A DNA stretch of 64,000 nt from Gordonia oryzae (GTDB lineage Bacteria > Actinomycetota > Actinomycetes > Mycobacteriales > Mycobacteriaceae). The stretch covers positions 1 to 64,000 of the forward strand of contig NZ_RKMH01000014.1 in assembly GCF_003797185.1 (NCBI RefSeq). Reading direction: 5' to 3'. The translations under genes and the position numbers were made by a program. The stretch's first letter is position 1. The number at the start of each line of letters is the position of its first letter. The notes beneath the pieces were generated by a model, which saw only the letters and a program-made list of their open reading frames with translations, searched no databases and was not told the DNA's origin. Positions 55,281-64,000 of the stretch are shown here, piece by piece.

Positions 55281-55320
55281 CGGTAGGTCCCACATCTCGT
55301 TGGAGATGTGGGACCTACCG
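55281..55320. terminator. Perfect 18-base-pair hairpin in a divergent intergenic region
   Basis: CGGTAGGTCCCACATCTC (55281-55298) and its exact complement (55303-55320) flank a GTTG loop. It looks like a strong two-way terminator, but it lies between two divergent genes, 60 bases upstream of the thioesterase start, where no transcript should end. There is no T-run on either side. It could block read-through, form an RNA leader structure, or be a remnant of a small mobile repeat. Confidence 0.6.
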
Positions 55321-55377
55321 CGGCGTGGACCGGGGGTCTCTGCAGCCCTCAGGACTCTCGCGCGGTCCAACGATTAA

Positions 55378-55396
55378 TTAATGTAGGCTAGCCTTA
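55378..55396. promoter_or_regulatory. Candidate IdeR/DtxR iron box
   Basis: TTAATGTAGGCTAGCCTTA matches 14 of 19 positions of the IdeR/DtxR consensus, including the central TAGGCTA and CCT core. It is about 130 bases before blaI and about 157 bases before the thioesterase start, in a locally AT-rich stretch, so either gene could be under iron control. Confidence 0.5.
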
Positions 55397-55526
55397 TTCG
55401 GCTGTCAAGCGCGGTGGGGTGCCACTGGGTGAAGATCCAGCTCACACGCCATAACCACACACACCGCAGCCGACACAATCGCACGCAAACGAGTCGGATA
55501 CGGCATCGAGGAGAATCAGCAGTAAA

Positions 55527-55925
55527 ATGCGGAAGATGAACGGATTGGGAGACCTTGAGCGGGCAGTCATGGATACGCTGTGGGCCACTCCCACCCCACA
55601 GACGGTCCGACAGGTCCACGAGTCGCTCTCGGCGAACAGGTCACTGGCCTACACGACGGTGATGACGGTTCTACAGCGCCTGGCCAAGAAAAATCTGGTG
55701 ACCCAGATCCGTGAGGACCGAGCCCACAAGTACGTGCCGACACATCCGCGTGAAGATCTAGTCGCGTCGCTGATGGTCGACGCCCTGAGTGAAGCCGACG
55801 CCCCAGGCTCCCGCCACGCGGCGCTGGTCTCGTTCGTCGGTCGGGTCGGCGCCGACGAGGCCGCCGCCCTGCGCCACGCACTCGATGAGCTCGAAGCCGC
55901 CCGTGCGCCGCGTGGAACCGGCTAG
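55527..55925 (+). CDS. blaI: BlaI/MecI-family transcriptional repressor
   Basis: A 132-residue winged-helix repressor, very close to M. tuberculosis BlaI (Rv1846c), which controls beta-lactamase and its own locus. GDLERAVMDTLW is the first helix; TVRQVHESLS and LAYTTVMTVLQRLAKKNLV form the DNA-binding part; GRVGADEAAALRHALDELE is the dimerising end. GAGGAG lies upstream. The next gene, 47 bases on, encodes an M56 peptidase, so this is a BlaI/BlaR1-type pair. An in-frame ATG at the fourth codon is also possible. Confidence 0.93.
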   Translation: MRKMNGLGDLERAVMDTLWATPTPQTVRQVHESLSANRSLAYTTVMTVLQRLAKKNLVTQIREDRAHKYVPTHPREDLVASLMVDALSEADAPGSRHAALVSFVGRVGADEAAALRHALDELEAARAPRGTG

Positions 55926-55972
55926 ATTCACCTGAAACAGCCCGCACAGCCCAACCGCGAGGACCGCCAACG

Positions 55973-56926
55973 ATGACCGCTCTTCTTTTCGGCATCCTGA
56001 CGTTGCTGTTGGTCGGTCCCGTTCCCGAGGCCCTGTCCCGCGCCGCGTGGCCGATTCGCGCGCCACGCGCGGCCATGACACTGTGGCAGGCGATCGCGCT
56101 GGCGGCAGTGCTCTCGGCGTTCAGTTGCGGACTCGCGATCGCAGCGAATCTCCTCGCCCCCGGTGCCGACGGCACCCCGACCACCCACCCGCTGCACGAG
56201 ATCGAACGCCTCGGCATTCCGCTGTGGTCGATCTACATCTCGGTCTTCGCCCTCACCCTGCTGATCGGCGCGCGGTTGTTGTTCACCGTGGTCCGCGTCG
56301 GGGTGCGCACCCGAGCCCGCCGGGCCAATCACCGCCAACTGATCGACATCCTCGACGCCTGCGATCGCTCCGACCACACCCATCCGCTGTTCGCACGTGA
56401 CATCCGCATGCTCGACGTCAGTGAACCCCTCGCGTATTGCCTGCCCGGCCTGCGTCAACGTGTCGTGCTCTCCGAAGGCGTGGTGTCCCGACTGACCCGC
56501 GACGAGCTGATCGCGGTGATCACCCACGAACGCGCCCACCTACGCGCACGGCACGATCTGGTCCTTGAGGCATTCATCGCACTCCATGAGGCATTCCCAC
56601 GGTTCGTCCGCAGCAGTTCGGCTCTCGACGCGGTGAAGCTGCTTGTCGAGGCCCTCGCCGACGACCAGGCCGTCCGTGCCACCGCTCCCACCACACTCGG
56701 TCGTGCCCTTGTCGCTTGCGCCGACGCGGTCGCCCCGCGTGGAGCGATGGCCGTCGGCGGTCCCACCACCCTCACCCGGGTCAACCGTCTCTGTCACGAC
56801 CGGCCCACCCCCCTGCTCGCGCTGGCCGCCTACGCCACCGCTGTGGCGATTCTCGTGGTACCCACCCTCGCGGTCGCAATTCCCTGGCTGACCGAGATCA
56901 GCCGGCTGCTCACGGCCCATCACTAA
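55973..56926 (+). CDS. M56-family (BlaR1-like) membrane metallopeptidase
   Basis: A 317-residue membrane protein with about four helices, homologous in place and layout to M. tuberculosis Rv1845c. ITHERAHLRARHD holds the HExxH zinc motif (HERAH), and the third ligand Glu is probably in LVEALADDQAV. It has no penicillin-binding sensor domain at the C-terminus, so unlike BlaR1 it would sense another signal or act as a plain protease on BlaI. It is co-directional with blaI. Confidence 0.88.
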   Translation: MTALLFGILTLLLVGPVPEALSRAAWPIRAPRAAMTLWQAIALAAVLSAFSCGLAIAANLLAPGADGTPTTHPLHEIERLGIPLWSIYISVFALTLLIGARLLFTVVRVGVRTRARRANHRQLIDILDACDRSDHTHPLFARDIRMLDVSEPLAYCLPGLRQRVVLSEGVVSRLTRDELIAVITHERAHLRARHDLVLEAFIALHEAFPRFVRSSSALDAVKLLVEALADDQAVRATAPTTLGRALVACADAVAPRGAMAVGGPTTLTRVNRLCHDRPTPLLALAAYATAVAILVVPTLAVAIPWLTEISRLLTAHH

Positions 56927-57000
56927 TCCACGACATCGGTATCGGCGGGCAGGGTCACCCGACAACGCGCGACGGACCCGATTACCCATAGGCTGGGGAC

Positions 57001-59942
<2,942 letters not shown>

Positions 59943-59949
59943 GCGCCCA

Positions 59950-61398
59950 GTGCAGATCGTCCTCTACATCGCCGGCCTGTTCGGCTTCATCGCGCTCACC
60001 CTGGGAACGGCCCTGTTCGTCGCCGCGGAATTCTCGCTCACCGCACTCGAGCGCTCAGCGATCGACTCCGACGTCACCCACCGAGGTGATCGCCGCGCAC
60101 GGAGGGTGCAACGGGCCCACCGTACTCTGTCGTTCCAGCTTTCCGGCGCCCAACTCGGCATCACCATCACCACACTGGTTACCGGATACATCGCCGAACC
60201 CGTTCTGGCGCAACTGATCGCACCCGGACTCCACGCGCTGGGACTCAGCTCCGGCGCGGCCGGGGGCATTTCCCTGGCACTGTCGTTACTCGTCGCGACG
60301 TCGTTGTCGATGGTGCTCGGCGAGCTGGTGCCCAAGAATCTCGCGATCGCCCACCCGTTGTCGGTCGCCCGCGCGACGGCCGGACCGATGACCATCTTCT
60401 CGGCGATGTTCCGCAACGTCATCAACGGTCTCAACGGCTCGGCCAACTGGGTGGTCCGCCGCCTCGGTATGGAGCCGGCAGAAGAGCTCCGCTCCGGGCG
60501 TTCGCCGCAAGAGTTGGCGTCGCTGGTGCGCAACTCGGCGCGGCAAGGCTCCATCGACGAGGACACCGCGACACTGGTGAACCGCTCACTGCGCTTCGGC
60601 GAACTCACCGCCGAGGATCTGATGACCCCGCGCGTCACGGTGGAATGCCTCGACCGTGATGCCAGCGTGCGTGACCTCGTCATCGCCTGCTCGGCCACCG
60701 GGCATTCCCGCTTTCCCGTCGTCGACGACGGCGACCTCGACGATCTGATCGGCGTCGTGCACATCAAACAGGCCTTCACCGTCGCCCCCGACGAGCAGTC
60801 GACGACAACGGTCGCCGCCCTGGCCCGTCCCGTTGGCCGGGTGCCGGTAACGCTGGACGGCGATGCGCTCATGGAGCGCATCCGCGCCGACGGCATGGAG
60901 ATGTGCGTGGTCATCGACGAGTACGGCGGGACCGCGGGCATCGTGACCACCGAGGACCTCATCGAGGAGATCCTCGGCGACGTCACCGACGAGCACGACG
61001 ACGAACACCCTGACGTCCAGCCCGACGGGGAGGGTTATCTCTGCGCGGGTCTGCTGCGGGTCGACGAGCTCTACGAAGCCACCGGATATCGGGCACCGGA
61101 CGGCTCCTACGACACCCTCGGCGGCCTGGTGATGTTCGTTCTCGGACGCATACCGCAGGCCGGCGACTCGGTCGAGCTGCCGCTGCGCACTTCGGCGATC
61201 GATCCCGACCCCGATGATGACGACGAGTCCGACGACGCCGACGGTGAGCCCAACGACCAACGATGGCGCGCGACGGTGACCGAGATGGACGGCAGGCGGG
61301 TCGACGTCGTGTCGCTGCAGCCGGTCTCCGACGATCTGACCCCGGACTCGCTGTCGGTACGTTTCCAGTGGAACTCCGACACGGCTGGTGACCGATGA
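59950..61398 (+). CDS. CNNM/CorC-family membrane protein with CBS domains (first copy)
   Basis: A 482-residue membrane protein of the CNNM/CorC (hemolysin C) group, linked to magnesium or cobalt export. Four N-terminal helices of the DUF21 domain are followed by two CBS domains (SVRDLVIACSATGHSRFPVV and IDEYGGTAGIVTTEDLIEEI) and a transporter-associated CorC-HlyC domain (YLCAGLLRVDELYEATGY). It starts at a GTG seven bases after guaB1 and corresponds to M. tuberculosis Rv1842c. The second copy overlaps its stop. Confidence 0.9.
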   Translation: MQIVLYIAGLFGFIALTLGTALFVAAEFSLTALERSAIDSDVTHRGDRRARRVQRAHRTLSFQLSGAQLGITITTLVTGYIAEPVLAQLIAPGLHALGLSSGAAGGISLALSLLVATSLSMVLGELVPKNLAIAHPLSVARATAGPMTIFSAMFRNVINGLNGSANWVVRRLGMEPAEELRSGRSPQELASLVRNSARQGSIDEDTATLVNRSLRFGELTAEDLMTPRVTVECLDRDASVRDLVIACSATGHSRFPVVDDGDLDDLIGVVHIKQAFTVAPDEQSTTTVAALARPVGRVPVTLDGDALMERIRADGMEMCVVIDEYGGTAGIVTTEDLIEEILGDVTDEHDDEHPDVQPDGEGYLCAGLLRVDELYEATGYRAPDGSYDTLGGLVMFVLGRIPQAGDSVELPLRTSAIDPDPDDDDESDDADGEPNDQRWRATVTEMDGRRVDVVSLQPVSDDLTPDSLSVRFQWNSDTAGDR

Positions 61399-62471
61399 AC
61401 GATATCGGCGCCGTGGTGCTGGCGGTGGTGTTGCTGGCCGGCAACGCCTTCTTCGTCGGCGCGGAATTCTCGCTCATCTCCGCGCGACGCGACCGACTCG
61501 AGGCACTCGCCGAAGACGGCAAGGCCCGGGCTCGCACGGTGATCCGGGCCGGAGAGCACCTGTCCTTGATGCTGGCCGGAGCGCAACTGGGCATCACCGT
61601 CTGCTCAATCCTGCTCGGACGTGTCGCCGAACCCGCCGTGGCGCATCTCATCGAGGGGCCCCTGGATCTGGTACACACCCCCGAGCAGGTGGTGCATCCA
61701 CTCGCCTTCGCGATCGCCCTCGCCCTGGTGGTGGTGTTGCACATCCTGCTCGGCGAGATGGTGCCCAAGAACATCGCGCTGGCCGGACCGGAAACCGCGG
61801 CGATGCTGCTGGTACCCGTGCATCTGGCGTTCATCAAGATCGCGCGGCCGTTCATCGGCATCTACAACTGGCTGGCGAACATCACGTTGCGTGCGATGCG
61901 GGTGGAACCCAAGGACGAGCTGGATTCGTCGGTGTCACCGGTCGAACTCGCCCGGTTGCTCGGCGAGTCCCGTGAAGAGGGACTCATCGACGCCGAGGAG
62001 CACGACCGACTCGACCGTGCGCTGCGGTCGATGAGCCGCACCGTGGCCGAGGTGATGATACCGCTGGACCGGATGCGCAGCGTTGACGTCGAGCGCGACC
62101 CGCAGACCGGCGGCAGCGGCCCCACCCTCGGCGCGGTGGAGCATGCGGTAGGCGCCACCGGGTTCTCCCGATTCCCGGTCCGTGGCCGGGACGGCACCTA
62201 CACCGGCTATCTGCATCTGAAGGACATCCTCGACGATATTCTCGACGAACGAATCGGCCCGGACACCGTCATCGGTGTCGACAAGGTCCGCCCGCTGCCG
62301 GTCATCGCCGCCGCCACGCCCCTCGACGAAGCCACCGGAGTCCTGCGTCGGACCAGCTCGCATTTGGGTGCGGTCGTCGACGACACCGGCCGAACGGTCG
62401 GGATCGTCGCCCTGGCAGACCTCGTCGAGGCGTTCGTCGGGACAGTCCGCGACGAGACCAATCGGATTTGA
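61395..62471 (+). CDS. CNNM/CorC-family membrane protein with CBS domains (second copy)
   Basis: A 358-residue paralogue of the previous gene, with the DUF21 helices (GNAFFVGAEFSLISARRDRL) and two CBS domains (GATGFSRFPVRGRDGTYTG) but no C-terminal CorC-HlyC domain. It overlaps the first copy by four bases (ATGA), so the two are made together and may form a mixed dimer. Corresponds to M. tuberculosis Rv1841c. Confidence 0.9.
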   Translation: MNDIGAVVLAVVLLAGNAFFVGAEFSLISARRDRLEALAEDGKARARTVIRAGEHLSLMLAGAQLGITVCSILLGRVAEPAVAHLIEGPLDLVHTPEQVVHPLAFAIALALVVVLHILLGEMVPKNIALAGPETAAMLLVPVHLAFIKIARPFIGIYNWLANITLRAMRVEPKDELDSSVSPVELARLLGESREEGLIDAEEHDRLDRALRSMSRTVAEVMIPLDRMRSVDVERDPQTGGSGPTLGAVEHAVGATGFSRFPVRGRDGTYTGYLHLKDILDDILDERIGPDTVIGVDKVRPLPVIAAATPLDEATGVLRRTSSHLGAVVDDTGRTVGIVALADLVEAFVGTVRDETNRI

Positions 62472-62472
62472 C

Positions 62473-63414
62473 GTGATCGGCGAGATCCTCGCTCCAGCAC
62501 AATGGCGCGCTCAGCGCGACGCCCATGCGCACCGGGTTGAGGAGCTGATCGGTCCGTACCTGCGCGAGCGTCGGCGCGGTGGCCGCCATCCGGTGCTCGA
62601 CTTCCTGTTCACCTACTACTCGTCACGTCCGTCCCATGTGCGACGGTGGCATCCCGGGTACGGGGTCGTCCTGCGCATCGACGACACCGCCCGCGATCAG
62701 GCCTGGGCTCGGGAGACCGCCACGTTGCGGGGCTATCACCACACGGCCACCGGCATCACCGTCGATCCGGCCTACCTGTGCCGCCGCCTCGATACCGTGC
62801 GCTGGGCACGGCACCTGCTCACCGTGACCGCCGCCCGGCCCGCACGCCTCGGGTGCTTCGGACTGCACGAGTGGGCAATGGTGTACCGCACCACCGACAC
62901 CCGGCACTCGGCGCCCCTGCGACTCGGCGCCGCGGGCACCGACGCGGTGGTCGAGGCCATGCCGTTGCGCTGCACCCACTTCGACGCGTTCCGGTTCTTC
63001 ACCGACCCCGCCCGCCCCCGCAACGAACGCCCCTTGGGCCCCGACGACCGGCTCGCCACCGACCAACCTGGCTGTCTGCACGTGTCGATGGACCTCTATC
63101 GCACCTGCTTCACTCTGTCCCCGCTGCTCGATTCGGCGCTGACACTCGACGCCTTCGAGCTCGCCCGCGACGCCCGGGAGATCGACATGCGCGCGAGCCC
63201 CTACGATCTGCGGTCGCTGGGTTACGAGCCGATCGCGGTGGAGACCGCGGCCGGGCGCGCGCTCTACGTCCGCGAGCAAACCGCGCTCACCCGCCGCGCC
63301 GCTGCGGTCCGGACGCGGATCGTCGCAGCCATCGACGCGCTGCCCGGCGTCGACGAACCGCCGTGCGCACAGCCGACCGCGCCCGCCACCGATGTTTCCC
63401 GGCGAGTAACATAG
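62473..63414 (+). CDS. Protein of the family often named 3-methyladenine DNA glycosylase-like
   Basis: A 313-residue soluble protein, starting at a GTG at 62473, just past the second CNNM gene. [19 protein letters not shown] and [20 protein letters not shown] are constant parts of an actinobacterial family often annotated as a 3-methyladenine DNA glycosylase; I see no helix-hairpin-helix motif and regard that name as unproven. [20 protein letters not shown] is a His/Asp/Arg-rich block that may form an active site. It ends 102 bases before glcB. Confidence 0.6.
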   Translation: MIGEILAPAQWRAQRDAHAHRVEELIGPYLRERRRGGRHPVLDFLFTYYSSRPSHVRRWHPGYGVVLRIDDTARDQAWARETATLRGYHHTATGITVDPAYLCRRLDTVRWARHLLTVTAARPARLGCFGLHEWAMVYRTTDTRHSAPLRLGAAGTDAVVEAMPLRCTHFDAFRFFTDPARPRNERPLGPDDRLATDQPGCLHVSMDLYRTCFTLSPLLDSALTLDAFELARDAREIDMRASPYDLRSLGYEPIAVETAAGRALYVREQTALTRRAAAVRTRIVAAIDALPGVDEPPCAQPTAPATDVSRRVT

Positions 63415-63515
63415 GTGGCCGCACACCGCAGAACCACGACTTTCGCCCCCCTTCCGAGCGCGCCGGCGCCGTGAGTGGTGTGACTGCAGTGGGGACCACA
63501 CGAAGGAAGGCGCAC

Positions 63516-64000
63516 ATGTCTGACCGGATCACCGTCAACGGCTTGCAGGTCTCTCGAGTCCTCTACGACTTCGTCAACGATGAGGCGTTGCCGGGCACCG
63601 GTGTGGACGCAAACACCTTCTGGTCCGGAGCCGCCGAGATCGTCGCCGACCTCGCACCGAAGAACAAGGCGCTACTCGGCGTCCGCGACGATCTGCAGGC
63701 CAAGATCGACACCTGGCACCGCGACCATCAGGGCGCCGACTTCTCCGACGCCGCCACCCTCGGTGCGTACAAGGATTTCCTCACCGGGATCGGCTACCTC
63801 GTGCCGGTGCCCGACGACTTCGAGATCAGCACCACCGGCGTCGATCGCGAGATCAGCGAGACCGCAGGCCCACAGCTGGTGGTGCCGGTCCTCAACGCCC
63901 GCTTCGCGCTCAACGCCTCCAACGCCCGCTGGGGTTCGCTCTACGACGCCCTCTACGGCACCGACGTCATCGGCGAGACCGACGGCGCGGAGAAGGGTAA
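63516..64000 (+). CDS. glcB: Malate synthase G, N-terminal part, cut by the window edge
   Basis: The first 161 residues of malate synthase G, the glyoxylate-shunt enzyme that joins glyoxylate and acetyl-Co[21 protein letters not shown] and [20 protein letters not shown] are family starts; [17 protein letters not shown] is the early core. GAAGGAAGG is a strong ribosome binding site before the ATG. The active site lies beyond the window. It closes the M. tuberculosis-like block (Rv1837c). Confidence 0.95.
   Translation, partial: MSDRITVNGLQVSRVLYDFVNDEALPGTGVDANTFWSGAAEIVADLAPKNKALLGVRDDLQAKIDTWHRDHQGADFSDAATLGAYKDFLTGIGYLVPVPDDFEISTTGVDREISETAGPQLVVPVLNARFALNASNARWGSLYDALYGTDVIGETDGAEKG

Noticed and set aside
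55419..55538. Short plus-strand frame, about 40 basic residues, after the iron box
   Set aside because: It has no ribosome binding site or recognisable family, and runs into the blaI start.

Overview
The window is high-GC actinobacterial DNA of the order Mycobacteriales, most likely Gordonia or a near relative. The evidence is the furA-katG pair, an NmtR/CtpJ-like metal pair, a Ddn-type deazaflavin enzyme, leaderless-looking promoters, and a right-hand block that keeps the Mycobacterium tuberculosis gene order (ndh, urease, thioesterase, blaI, M56 peptidase, gnd, guaB1, two CNNM/CorC proteins, glcB). The genus is an inference from gene content; no rRNA or tRNA gene was recognised.

Left edge (1-6.1 kb) is accessory and partly decayed. 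It holds the end of an IS3-type transposase, a gene truncated beside it, a haloalkane-dehalogenase-like protein that lacks its catalytic histidine, two transporters, a hypothetical protein, a methyltransferase and a frameshifted hydrolase remnant. From 6.1 to 11.6 kb lies one very large gene for a single-chain acetyl-CoA carboxylase of the eukaryotic domain layout. Metal handling follows (12.6-16 kb): an NmtR-like sensor with a BASS/arsenite-type permease on one strand and a divergent P1B-4 (CtpJ-like) ATPase on the other, with a dyad operator between them. Then come a TerD-VWA protein, an esterase, a coiled-coil protein coupled to an acetyltransferase, and furA-katG (20.9-23.6 kb).

The most interesting unit is at 25.3-29.3 kb: a GTP-cyclohydrolase-II-like gene (URC1 type), a DUF1688 gene (URC4 type), uracil phosphoribosyltransferase and a DUF1275 membrane protein, all on one strand and closely packed. 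This matches the little-studied URC route of uracil catabolism, which releases urea. A complete urease operon (ureABCFGD, 53.4-48.9 kb) in the same window could take that urea to ammonia.

The middle (29.3-33.9 kb) has two decayed stretches (an ABC-ATPase-like remnant and a DinB pseudogene), a RibD/DHFR-like reductase, a dienoyl-CoA-isomerase-like crotonase, a Ddn-like protein and small unknowns. After htpG and a LmbE-type deacetylase comes recCBD (45.9-37.0 kb), with overlapping stops and starts. The right end holds ndh, urease, an aldolase-like gene coupled to a thioesterase, an intergenic region with a perfect 18-bp hairpin and an IdeR-like box, then blaI through the start of glcB, which runs off the window.

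Gene starts were often moved inward from the longest reading frame where a ribosome binding site, a stop-start overlap or family alignment favoured it. All functional calls come from reading motifs by eye; no database search was run.
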